Positions 16,097 through 23,508 of a stretch of 29,556 nucleotides of DNA are shown piece after piece. Source of the DNA: Lachnospiraceae bacterium (lineage in GTDB: Bacteria > Bacillota > Clostridia > Lachnospirales > Lachnospiraceae). The position numbers and the translations under genes were made by a program. The notes under the pieces are model-generated. The model ran no database searches, was not told where the DNA came from, and saw only the letters and a program-made list of their open reading frames with translations. Position 1 is the stretch's first letter. Each line of letters starts with the position of its first letter. The stretch spans positions 1-29,556 of the forward strand of contig VSNH01000028.1 in NCBI GenBank assembly GCA_009774215.1. The letters run 5' to 3'.

Positions 16097-16186
16097 ATGT
16101 GAGAAGAACTTCTAGCCGCTCACGGCAAAGGCTGTTTCGCGGAGAAGTTCTAAGTCTCACATAGGAGAATGCCAAAAGCAGCATTC
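16097..16186 (+). other. Large inverted repeat and second hairpin ahead of yaaL
   Basis: Arms at 16097-16113 and 16143-16162 pair over 17 bp (ATGTGAGA and AGAACTTCT blocks) with a 3-nt bulge, continued inside by CCGC/GCGG (16116-16119 with 16139-16142). A second hairpin has arms GAATGC (16167-16172) and GCATTC (16181-16186). No U-tract follows either, so they are not simple terminators. They lie in the 261-bp gap between the divergent bofA and yaaL genes, probably in the yaaL leader. Function unknown; a structured leader, a small RNA or a decayed small mobile repeat are all possible. Confidence 0.6.
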
Positions 16187-16234
16187 CCCGCATAATGTTG
16201 GTTATAGTAAAAGTCTCGAAAGGATGGTTCCCCT

Positions 16235-16522
16235 ATGAGAATGATTTTCAGACAGAGTCCCTGCATACCGGAAGAAAGCGAAATTATCGTGGACAGGCAG
16301 AAGATGACGTTGCGAGAGGAATTGGCCCTTGCCAGAAACGCGCTGGAAAACGCCTACGCCGGATTTGACAATGCGACAGACCCAGATTTGATTGACTGCT
16401 ACATCTATGAATTAAACGCTGTTATGAAACGGTATAAATACTTACTGCAAAAGGCAGCGGAAACTGAGCCGCTGCCTGAAAAGGAACTTGCGGAGGCTTA
16501 CCGCCCCCTAACGTTCTCTTAG
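16235..16522 (+). CDS. yaaL: YaaL/DUF2508 family protein
   Basis: 95 residues, the only long gene on the plus strand in the left three quarters of the window. The core LENAYAGFDNATDPDLIDCYIYELNAV (listed here in parts: NATDPDLIDCYIYELNA, then KRYKYLL) is the DUF2508 signature. YaaL lies beside recR and bofA in Bacillus; its function is unknown. AAGGAT lies about eight bases upstream of ATG. Its neighbour is bofA, as expected, but divergent, and recR is not in between. The N-terminal 25 residues look extended relative to the core. Confidence 0.75.
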   Translation: MRMIFRQSPCIPEESEIIVDRQKMTLREELALARNALENAYAGFDNATDPDLIDCYIYELNAVMKRYKYLLQKAAETEPLPEKELAEAYRPLTFS

Positions 16523-16536
16523 CTTATAATCTGACA

Positions 16537-16555
16537 GGGAACACGAAGCATTCCC
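16537..16555 (-). terminator. Hairpin between convergent yaaL and fliS
   Basis: On the minus strand the arms GGGAATGC and GTGTTCCC pair over 8 bp (two G-U pairs) around a 3-nt loop. On the plus strand the pairing is poorer. It lies between the ends of yaaL (16522) and fliS (16581). No U-tract follows, so termination activity is uncertain. Confidence 0.35.
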
Positions 16556-16580
16556 CGAACCGAACGCATTAGCGCCCGAT

Positions 16581-17057
16581 TTAGACACAGAAGCCCCGGT
16601 TCGCAGCGGGGTCTGCAGCATTTTCCATCAGATCATTTCTGCCGTAGGTAAGCCCCGCATACACAGTCTGGGCATTACCCATAACAGGCCCGCTTGCGTC
16701 CTGCCCCTCAATCTGCTTATAAGCGCTCAAAAGCTTATCCAGCACCGGGCGCACATGCTCCAGACATTCCGTATCACTGTGCAGAGCCGCCTTCGCCACC
16801 TCCCTGTTGATGTAGAGATAGAGCTGCAGGAGATTCCGGGCCACCTCATACTCCATATGCAGAGAATCCATAAGCTCGCACATGCAGCCCTGAATCCTGC
16901 GGACAGCGTTTTTCAGTTCCGACCTGTCTCCGGCGGACAGCGCTTCCTCCGCCTCGTCCACATAGAGCAGCGCCATCTCATACAGAATGGTGATAAGCTG
17001 CGTCTTATTTGCCTGCGTAATCCGCAGGGTATATTCCTGTTTTAATTCCTTCGTCAT
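16581..17057 (-). CDS. fliS: Flagellar export chaperone FliS
   Basis: 158 residues. The helical N-terminal two thirds fit FliS: YTLRITQANKTQLITILYEMAL at the start (shown in part as QANKTQLITILYEM), then DLKxAVxRIQ-like and LYLYINREV segments. FliS binds the C-terminus of flagellin in the cytoplasm, prevents early polymerisation and delivers it to the export gate. About 30 extra residues follow the core (GNAQTVYAGLTYGRNDL), a tail I associate with Lachnospiraceae FliS. It follows flagellin by 69 bp with no fliD between, so it is dedicated to that flagellin. Confidence 0.88.
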   Translation of the reverse strand: MTKELKQEYTLRITQANKTQLITILYEMALLYVDEAEEALSAGDRSELKNAVRRIQGCMCELMDSLHMEYEVARNLLQLYLYINREVAKAALHSDTECLEHVRPVLDKLLSAYKQIEGQDASGPVMGNAQTVYAGLTYGRNDLMENAADPAANRGFCV

Positions 17058-17126
17058 TTCGCAAATCTGCCTTTCCAGAAATTTATCACATCATTATCAT
17101 TTTGATTCGCAAACCCGTGCTTAACG

Positions 17127-18545
17127 CTATTGTAGCAGCTGCAGCACCTGCGAAGGTCTCTCGTTGGCCTGCGCCAGCATGGAAACCGCCGCCTGGGATA
17201 TCACCTGCTCCGTGGTGTACTCCGTCATTTCATCCGCCATATCCACATCCATGATACGGGAGTAAGAGGCTGTCATATTCTCATTGGACACCGCCAGGTT
17301 ATTGATGGTGTGATCCAATCGATTCTGATACGCGCCGAGCCTGCTTCGCGCATCTGACACATAAAGGATTGCGCTCTTGATTGTTCTGTTCGCATCCGCA
17401 CACTCGTCTGACGTAGTCATTTTCATGTCTTCCATGTTCATCCTGTTCAGAGAGATTTCGGGGATACGAATCCCAAGCTGCTGCCCCTCGTTTGCACCCG
17501 TCTGGATGTCCATGCTGCCGATGCCGGTGATATCAATCTTCAAATTCTGTATGGGTTTCATCAGAAGTCCCCCATACGCAGTACCATTCTCCTGCTCGGG
17601 CTTCGCCTCCGTGTTAGGCACTGTCGTCTTAGGTCTGTCACATACATATTCTAACCGAAATCCGGCCGCATTCGTAACGACAATCGTATCCGTACCAGCC
17701 GCATCATTGGGCACAATACTCGTAACTTTTGCATCCGACGGAACACCTGTTGTACCAGAGTCCTGCAGTACTTCGGTAAAATTAGCCTTTACAGCATCCT
17801 CATTCAATTTCGGCACCCAATTTGTTCCGTCATCTACAAAATCATATGGCACCTCAAAGCCGGGATACATATTCTCTTTGGACAGTTCCAGAGTCATTTC
17901 AAAATCCAAAGGTCCCTTCAGCGTAATTTTCGACTTCACGGTATCAAAAACCTCCACGCCCTGCGGGAATTCAGGACCAAGATTGATTGTGACCGCGTCC
18001 TTAACAATATTCCCTTTCGCATCATAAATAACATCCAATTGATTAATGGTATATTCTTTCGCCGTCACTTCATCCGAATAATAATCCACCTTGACCATAT
18101 TGTTATCCGTGTATCCCCGCAGATCAAAAGTGCCGTCTAACAGCGTCTGCCCATTAAACTGCGTATCCGTAGAAATTCTGGTGATCTCCGCCTTGAGCTG
18201 CTTTACTTCCTGCTCCAGCGTCATGCGGTCGCTGGTGGTAAGCGATCCCGTCTCACCCTTAACTGCCAGCTCGTTCATTCTCTGCAGCATTTCATGCACT
18301 TCCGTCAGCGCACCGTCCGCCGTCTCAATAACGGAGATGCCGTTCTGGGAGCTCTGGGTCGCCGTGCCGATTCCCGTAATCTGCGTATTCATCCTTCTGC
18401 CGATAGCATAACCCGAAGGGTTATCCTTTGATGCCGTCACCTTCAAACCGGAAGAAAGGCGCTGCAAAGATTTGGATACCTTACTGTCCGATGCATTTAA
18501 TGCATTGCATGCGCGCATTGCCGGCGCATTATAACTGATCTTCAT
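17127..18545 (-). CDS. Flagellin
   Basis: 472 residues. The conserved N-terminal D0/D1 region covers about residues 1-140 (SKSLQRLSSGLKVTASKDNP, ISVIETADGALTEVHEMLQR) and the C-terminal region the last ~95 (GAYQNRLDHTINNLAVSNEN, ending QANERPSQVLQLLQ). Between them is a ~230-residue variable, surface-exposed domain. It polymerises into the filament after type III export; no signal peptide is expected. GGAGG lies seven to eight bases before ATG. It has three cysteines (C13, one in EYVCDRP, one in SDECADAN), unusual for flagellin. It sits between the giant DUF6240-like gene (16 bp upstream) and fliS. Confidence 0.95.
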   Translation of the reverse strand: MKISYNAPAMRACNALNASDSKVSKSLQRLSSGLKVTASKDNPSGYAIGRRMNTQITGIGTATQSSQNGISVIETADGALTEVHEMLQRMNELAVKGETGSLTTSDRMTLEQEVKQLKAEITRISTDTQFNGQTLLDGTFDLRGYTDNNMVKVDYYSDEVTAKEYTINQLDVIYDAKGNIVKDAVTINLGPEFPQGVEVFDTVKSKITLKGPLDFEMTLELSKENMYPGFEVPYDFVDDGTNWVPKLNEDAVKANFTEVLQDSGTTGVPSDAKVTSIVPNDAAGTDTIVVTNAAGFRLEYVCDRPKTTVPNTEAKPEQENGTAYGGLLMKPIQNLKIDITGIGSMDIQTGANEGQQLGIRIPEISLNRMNMEDMKMTTSDECADANRTIKSAILYVSDARSRLGAYQNRLDHTINNLAVSNENMTASYSRIMDVDMADEMTEYTTEQVISQAAVSMLAQANERPSQVLQLLQ

Positions 18546-18561
18546 TTTTATTTCCTCCTTC

Positions 18562-21500
18562 TTATGCTGTCAAGGTCGTGATAAAGGCTTTCGCAATTCC
18601 GTATAGCTCCGCCGTCTGCTGACCTTCCCCGCCGTTTATATCTTCCTCTGTGTAGTCCTCGCCGTTTACCTCTCTGCCCTGCAGAATAACCAGACTGCCC
18701 GTCTCTCTGCGTGACCCTTCTTCCCCCAAAGCTGTCAGCGCTTTTTCCAACTCTTCCTGCCTGCCCTGCAGCCAGGTCGTCCCTTCACTGCTCTCACAGG
18801 CGATGTAGCCGGATACCCGCTGTCCCCTGAGGGAAAACTTAGCCGTAATCTGTCCGAACTCTTCCGTCTGCACCGTGACGTTTACCTTCCCCGTCTCTGT
18901 TCCGTGCAGGATCTTTAAATTGATTGCTGTCAGCTCGCCGTTAATCTCCACAGGAATCTGGTAATTCTCCTCCCGGGAAAGACTTCCGGCAAGCGCAAGC
19001 TGCTTTTGACAACTCTGTAAGGTACGCAGATCAAGAAAATCTTCCGGCGCTTCCGCCGCCTCATCCAGAACCGAAGAAAGGGTTTCCTGCATTTCCTCGT
19101 AAGCTTCCTGCGCGCTCTCCTTATCTGTCAGACTCTCTATCAGCGCCTCGGCCTTCCGCATTCCTTCCGAAACGCCTGCGCCTTCCTCTAAATCCCGCAG
19201 CTTTCGATACAACGCGCCGGGTTTTCTCCGAAAAGCCGCAGCCGCCTCCAGATTGTTGGCCGTCACAGGCTGCCTGTACGCCACGAGTTCTCTCACCACA
19301 GCCTCTTCCACGTTCTCCAATCCGCGGTAGGACTGTATCTGTTCCTGCATATATGCCTGTTCCAGAGAGGCATCCGCCGTCTGCTGCCGCAGCGCATCCG
19401 CGAACTCTTCCATAGTCGTATCTGCTGTAAGATTCGCCGCCGCAAGCATTTCCGGTTCCAAACCGTCCACAATCTGTCCCGCAAGCATATGGTAATAACT
19501 CTCCGCCTGCTCCGAAGATTGCTGTTGCCGACCGCTCTCCCGATTTTCCGATTCCGCGCTCTCCTGTCCCAGATTCGGGAAGCCGCTCAAAATCTGATCA
19601 GTGATGGACTTGTTTTTCGCCACGGCGTCCACACCGTCAAAACCGTCATCCACCCTGTAGTCCATGCCCTGCTTTTTCGTGCTGCGCATTGCAGTCAGGA
19701 GATTGCTGAAAGAAATCTGTGCCCCTTCCTTCAGGAGACTGCCCACCGCAGCGTCATCCGACTTCTCTAACTGCCGGAACATGCGGTAAATCCCGATATA
19801 AGCCTCTCTCTCCTGCTCACTGACCGCATGGCTCTTTTCCAGTTTATATAAATATTTACTGAATTTCTCATCACGCGCCGCATCACCTGCGCCGCTCTCA
19901 TCCAGATACTGATTCAATTCTTCCATAGACATGGTGAGCGGATTTTTGCCGTCCCGGATCGCCTGTAAGGACGCCGCCGGGGTCATCCTGCGGATGGTCT
20001 GCTGCAGCTCCATGTCGTATTTCTTCACCGCGTCCATATTCTCATCGGTGATATCCATACTGTTATAGCCCAAGATCCGCACAGCCTTGCGGTTTTCTTC
20101 ACTTGTCTCAAGACCCATATCTTTCAGAATGTCGTCCACATTGCGGAACGCCTTGCGGATGGAATCTCCCATATCCGCCCGAGGTGCCGTCATCAGCGTC
20201 TCATAGGATTCCCTCGCCGCATCATAAACATTCTTAAGCGCCGTGCCGTTCTTATGTACACTGTCAAGCGTAAAATCTTCCGTGCCGTCAACATACTGTA
20301 CAAGCACCGCCGCGGGAAGGTACGGAATCTCTGAAACCTTTGTCTGCACTTCCTCGTAAAGCGCTGCTTTCCCCGCTGCAGCCGCCGCGTCGGCATCCCC
20401 GAAAAGCTTCTGATTCAACTCCTGTTCCAGCTTCTTCAAGGCCTCCACCAAGGCTTCCAACTCCGTCGTATCTATGGAATAGCCGCGGGCCATCAACTGG
20501 CGGTTCGCCTCAATGGTCATCATCAGCCGTGCTTCTTCCAACTGCCGCCGCTGGGTAATGGCCGCCGGAACCTCCTGTGCCGCCTCGCCCGCATCTATCT
20601 TCTCCTGCGCTCTCGTCAGATTCCGCAGATTAACTTCTTTATTCTCCGCCACCGTCAGGTCAACCGCTTCATCGCTGATCCGCCCATAGCTCTCCGCATA
20701 ATCGGCCGCACGTTCCAGACTGCTTCTGCCGTCGGCCATATTGGCCTCTCCGGGCCTTTTTCCGTCGGCAATCGCCGCCGCTGCCGCTGCCAAAACCTTC
20801 TCTCTGTCCCACGGCTGCTTCGCCTGCCCGATTTCATGGAGCTTCTGCATGGTCTCCGCCGTCAACGGCACGCCCACGCCGATCAGCCACTGTGCGTTCT
20901 CTATATTCTCTTCATTAGTTGCAAGTCCGGCTTCCTCCAGCACACGCTCAATCTGCGGACGGAGCTGTTCCCAATTATAATCCTCCGCCTTCTTCGCATA
21001 GTAGCCCGTGCCGTCTGCGGCATAATAACCGTGCGCCTGTCGCTTGCTGTCAGTAGCCGCGCTGTGGCCCGCCAAATAAAGATTGTCGATGGTGGGATCC
21101 ATCCGATTCTCCACCATGTACTTTACGGCACCTTCCCCGATTTCCGCCGTCTGCATAGCTCTCTCAAACGCATCCTTCACTGCCCGCACATTCTCTTCGG
21201 TAAGCGGAATGTCATGCGCCTGAAACTGTAGGGCAAGCTCCTGTGCAAAGGCCTGGCTGCCCGTAATCTGTGCCAATGTGTCCGCATCCAGATCGTCGGT
21301 ATAGCCCGCAACTTCCGTGCCTCCTTTTACAAGCGCTGCCTTAATCGTGTCGACAATGGTGACAACTTCCTCGATCTCCATATCGCCGGGATGATATCCT
21401 TCCTGCTGTAAGCGGGAAAAATCTTCCCCGGACATAGTATTAGACATTACTGTCATAAAGTCTGTCTGCGTGGCCACGTCAATAGCCGCCGCATCCTGCA

Positions 21501-21678
21501 TAACCTCTTCTGCGGTCTTTCCGTGACCCCCGTAAGCGTTGTTATCCATAACTGTGCCAGAAATGTCTAATGCGTAATCACCCGCACGCTCCGTCCTGGT
21601 CGTCCGGGTGTCTCGATATGCAGTTGTCGCCCTGTCTACATTTTGGTTTGCATTACTGTGATCAAACGTAACCTTCAT
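18562..21678 (-). CDS. Giant flagellar-locus protein, DUF6240-like, with a FliK-like C-terminus
   Basis: 1038 residues, acidic and helical, with no signal peptide and no membrane helix. The polar N-terminus (MKVTFDHSNANQNVDRATTA) is like those of flagellar export substrates. The middle shows loosely repeated units with the pattern T-x-E-N-x3-A-V/L (for example near residues 150, 250 and 530). The last ~150 residues, with GKVNVTVQTEEFGQITAKFS and VSGYIACESSEGTTWLQGRQ, resemble the C-terminal domain of the hook-length protein FliK. I recall such proteins as DUF6240 in Lachnospiraceae, but cannot confirm it. GAGGA precedes ATG. It is the first gene of the unit with flagellin and fliS, behind a sigma-28-like promoter (21758-21784). 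Confidence 0.65.
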   Translation of the reverse strand: MKVTFDHSNANQNVDRATTAYRDTRTTRTERAGDYALDISGTVMDNNAYGGHGKTAEEVMQDAAAIDVATQTDFMTVMSNTMSGEDFSRLQQEGYHPGDMEIEEVVTIVDTIKAALVKGGTEVAGYTDDLDADTLAQITGSQAFAQELALQFQAHDIPLTEENVRAVKDAFERAMQTAEIGEGAVKYMVENRMDPTIDNLYLAGHSAATDSKRQAHGYYAADGTGYYAKKAEDYNWEQLRPQIERVLEEAGLATNEENIENAQWLIGVGVPLTAETMQKLHEIGQAKQPWDREKVLAAAAAAIADGKRPGEANMADGRSSLERAADYAESYGRISDEAVDLTVAENKEVNLRNLTRAQEKIDAGEAAQEVPAAITQRRQLEEARLMMTIEANRQLMARGYSIDTTELEALVEALKKLEQELNQKLFGDADAAAAAGKAALYEEVQTKVSEIPYLPAAVLVQYVDGTEDFTLDSVHKNGTALKNVYDAARESYETLMTAPRADMGDSIRKAFRNVDDILKDMGLETSEENRKAVRILGYNSMDITDENMDAVKKYDMELQQTIRRMTPAASLQAIRDGKNPLTMSMEELNQYLDESGAGDAARDEKFSKYLYKLEKSHAVSEQEREAYIGIYRMFRQLEKSDDAAVGSLLKEGAQISFSNLLTAMRSTKKQGMDYRVDDGFDGVDAVAKNKSITDQILSGFPNLGQESAESENRESGRQQQSSEQAESYYHMLAGQIVDGLEPEMLAAANLTADTTMEEFADALRQQTADASLEQAYMQEQIQSYRGLENVEEAVVRELVAYRQPVTANNLEAAAAFRRKPGALYRKLRDLEEGAGVSEGMRKAEALIESLTDKESAQEAYEEMQETLSSVLDEAAEAPEDFLDLRTLQSCQKQLALAGSLSREENYQIPVEINGELTAINLKILHGTETGKVNVTVQTEEFGQITAKFSLRGQRVSGYIACESSEGTTWLQGRQEELEKALTALGEEGSRRETGSLVILQGREVNGEDYTEEDINGGEGQQTAELYGIAKAFITTLTA

Positions 21679-21724
21679 AAGTCTTCCTCATACAAAATGT
21701 AGTGTAATTTTTTAATTTTAATAC

Positions 21725-21756
21725 AAAAAAGGGCAAATGATTTCTCATTCACCCTT
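21725..21756 (-). terminator. Intrinsic terminator overlapping the flagellar promoter (module D, copy 1)
   Basis: On the minus strand AAGGGTGAATGA (21745-21756) pairs fully with TCATTTGCCCTT (21729-21740), two pairs being G-U, around a GAAA tetraloop, followed by a U-run. On the plus strand the G-U pairs become C-A mismatches, so the element works on minus-strand RNA. The same element with a conserved fold is at 27623-27654. Its 5' arm starts two bases after the -10 of the promoter at 21758. Confidence 0.75.
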
Positions 21757-21757
21757 T

Positions 21758-21784
21758 ATTTCGGCATAGCCAGGCGGTTTCTTA
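21758..21784 (-). promoter_or_regulatory. Sigma-28 (SigD/FliA)-like promoter of the giant protein, flagellin and fliS (module D, copy 1)
   Basis: The minus strand has TAAG (21781-21784), a 15-bp spacer and GCCGAAAT (21758-21765), one mismatch in each block from TAAA-N15-GCCGATAT. A second copy at 27656-27682 keeps both blocks and the spacing, while the spacer itself has diverged at 7 of 15 positions. The predicted start is about 70 nt before the ATG at 21678. No experimental support. Confidence 0.6.
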
Positions 21785-21900
21785 ACCTTTTTTAGCATTT
21801 TCTGTGCGCGCAATTTGTTTTGCCTGTGTTTTCAGCGTCTGTTTCCGCAATTCCCTTTCATATAATATTCTATTTATACCACCCATTTTTCTTTAATATT
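21782..21900 (-). pseudogene. Deletion scar of a fic gene (copy 1)
   Basis: The stretch 21782-21850 matches the last ~70 bp of the intact fic gene (23509-23577), and 21845-21900 matches the region just upstream of the fic start codon (24285-24340), including the conserved promoter-like TGGTATAA. The two parts meet at CCGCAA. In the intact fic, TTCCCGCAA occurs at both corresponding places (23569-23577 and 24282-24290), so a deletion between these short direct repeats would yield exactly this sequence. About 50 substitutions and small indels have since accumulated across both halves at a rough count by eye. Confidence 0.8.
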
Positions 21901-21910
21901 ATAATTTTTT

Positions 21911-21928
21911 AATCATCTAATCATCTAA
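21911..21928 (+). repeat. Tandem 8-bp repeat upstream of a plus-strand promoter
   Basis: AATCATCT occurs twice in tandem (21911-21926), centred about 25 bp before the -35 of the promoter at 21944-21972. A regulator-binding site is possible but unproven. Confidence 0.4.
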
Positions 21929-21943
21929 AGTCTTATAAAAACG

Positions 21944-21972
21944 TTGCAAATCATTGTTATAAATATTATAAT
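21944..21972 (+). promoter_or_regulatory. Sigma-A promoter of the plus-strand membrane protein gene
   Basis: TTGCAA (21944-21949), a 17-bp spacer and a perfect TATAAT (21967-21972) read into the gene at 22018. The start codon region has GGGAG (22004-22008) nine bases before TTG. Confidence 0.75.
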
Positions 21973-22017
21973 GTTGTTGGTATATTTTCGATTATGTAGC
22001 TAAGGGAGAATACATAT

Positions 22018-22596
22018 TTGAGTAATAAAAACAACCGCAAAAAGAAACATAAACCTCCATCAAAAAAGAATGATTCTCAAATTATTTTTCAGAGTGCTTC
22101 TTCTGCGTTGCCAACAATGGTTGATGAATATACGAAAGAACGTGAACGTGCAGGCATACTAGATAATAAAGCGATTTCATTAATTACCATTTTAATTGCT
22201 TTATTAACCGTGTATATACCACTTATTTCTTTTGATACAATTTACAATGCATATTTGAATGGCTCAAAAATTAGATTTGCCTTAGTATTTCTTGCTGTTC
22301 TTATGCTAATTGTTTCATTTATTCTTACTGCTATTTCTTTTAATAGACTAATTAAAACAGTAAAATTACAAGAATTTAGAAAAGCGGATATAGATACGAT
22401 TTGTAAAGATGATTATCTTAAATGTGACAGCGATGTAATGGAGAAAGCCCTATGTGAACACTATAAAGAATTAATACAGTACAATTCAAAAATAAATGAT
22501 GAAAAAGTCAAAAATTTAAGTGGATGCTTCGATATGATTTCTATCATTTTCTTTTTATTATTAATTTCTACAGTGACATTAAAAATTGTAAATTAA
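22018..22596 (+). CDS. Low-GC multi-transmembrane protein, possible membrane effector
   Basis: 192 residues from TTG 22018 (GGGAG nine bases upstream). A lysine/asparagine-rich soluble start is followed by helices at about 52-72 (SLITILIALLTVYIPLISF) and 84-108 (FALVFLAVLMLIVSFILTAI), a soluble helical stretch of about 60 residues, and a last helix (MISIIFFLLLISTVTLKIV). A helical hairpin preceded by a KAISLIT-type segment, then a coil with N...K and a final helix, is a layout seen in TM effectors of phage-defence systems such as Pycsar. No cyclase or sensor gene is present, so that is only a resemblance. Codon use is much more AT-rich than the flagellar genes, suggesting transfer. Confidence 0.6.
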   Translation: MSNKNNRKKKHKPPSKKNDSQIIFQSASSALPTMVDEYTKERERAGILDNKAISLITILIALLTVYIPLISFDTIYNAYLNGSKIRFALVFLAVLMLIVSFILTAISFNRLIKTVKLQEFRKADIDTICKDDYLKCDSDVMEKALCEHYKELIQYNSKINDEKVKNLSGCFDMISIIFFLLLISTVTLKIVN

Positions 22597-22628
22597 AAAT
22601 TATATGTAAAGGAGAACCATATAGGAAT

Positions 22629-22826
22629 ATGAAGTTTGTAGATAACATAAAAAAAGCACAAGAAACAAAAAATCAATCAGGGCAGGCTACACAGGCTTCA
22701 ACTTCTACAAGACAAACCATCGATTTGGGCAAAGGCATTCCTGCTAATTATGAATTTAATAAATCCGGACGTCCTACTTTTGAAGGTTTTGAAAGCGAAA
22801 CTACTGGCGAACCAATTAACGATTAA
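22629..22826 (+). CDS. Small hydrophilic protein, unknown
   Basis: 65 residues from ATG 22629; AGGA lies four bases upstream and AAGGAG about 14 bases upstream. A longer open frame to 22524 overlaps the preceding gene and is not supported. The protein is polar and probably largely disordered: a basic helix MKFVDNIKKAQETKN, a Gln/Thr/Ser-rich stretch, then TIDLGKGIPANYEFN and an acidic end. It follows the membrane protein by 32 bp on the same strand and shares its low GC, so the two form a pair. Function not recognised. Confidence 0.55.
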   Translation: MKFVDNIKKAQETKNQSGQATQASTSTRQTIDLGKGIPANYEFNKSGRPTFEGFESETTGEPIND

Positions 22827-22894
22827 TTTATTTTACTGATTAATCCTATTGAAATGCTGAAAAACACAGATAAAAACAACATCAATAATATCTA

Positions 22895-23000
22895 TATCTG
22901 CACCTGATTTCACGGCGGCCATTTCATAGCGGGTGCAAATATGCGTCTTTCCCGCCTACAAAGATAAACCCGTTCTACGTTTCTATCCCTTTCGGGATTA
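22895..23000 (-). pseudogene. Shrunken remnant of a paralogue of the 24501-25370 gene
   Basis: Three short blocks occur in the same order and orientation as in the intact gene but without the sequence between: 22895-22928 matches 24503-24537 (3' end of the gene, GGCGGCCATTTCATA), 22929-22954 matches 24949-24974 (CAAATATGCGTCTTTCCC) and 22955-23000 matches 25092-25130. About 410 and 120 bp are missing internally. The remnant shows that a second copy of that gene once lay here. Confidence 0.75.
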
Positions 23001-23020
23001 CCAAGTAAAGTTTTTCTGTA

Positions 23021-23290
23021 TCATAAGAGTTCCTTATATCCTATCACCGCTATTATCTTTTCGCAATTTTTAATTAACGCAATGCTTTTGCCCTCATTTC
23101 TCAATTCATTCACAGCCATCTCTATATTCTTTTCCAAGTTAAGCCTTTGATTATATTTTTTTACTTGATAGCCGCTAAAAATAGAATTGGAATCATCAAT
23201 TCCATCCATAAATATTTCTTCTAATCGCTTCAAATCTATAATACTTTTAGGTACATACGAAAAAATGTCCAATACCTTATATCTTTTCAT
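23021..23290 (-). CDS. Small protein of unknown function
   Basis: 89 residues from ATG 23288-23290, preceded by AGGCGG about six bases upstream; a longer frame from 23338 has no site. Mixed helical protein, basic, with no cysteine apart from one near the end and no membrane helix. The C-terminal ELRNEGKSIALIKNCEKIIA segment looks like an alpha/beta fold. It lies downstream of fic on the same strand and just upstream of the remnant at 22895-23000. GC is low. I do not recognise the family; a role as partner or immunity protein of a neighbour is possible but unsupported. Confidence 0.55.
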   Translation of the reverse strand: MKRYKVLDIFSYVPKSIIDLKRLEEIFMDGIDDSNSIFSGYQVKKYNQRLNLEKNIEMAVNELRNEGKSIALIKNCEKIIAVIGYKELL

Positions 23291-23508
23291 AATAATCCGC
23301 CTAACCGTAAATAAAATGCTATTTGATCCGGTCTGCATAATATCTTCACACTGTTATGAAGTGACTTTTGTCAAGAGCTAAATTCCAGAATAAGCAAACT
23401 TTTTCTTCCCTCTATGACAATACTCACATTTTTGACTGACAGCACCTGGAAAGAGCCCTGATTTTACAGTTCCCGGCATTTGGCCACTCTAATCTGTGAG
23501 ACAGTTTT

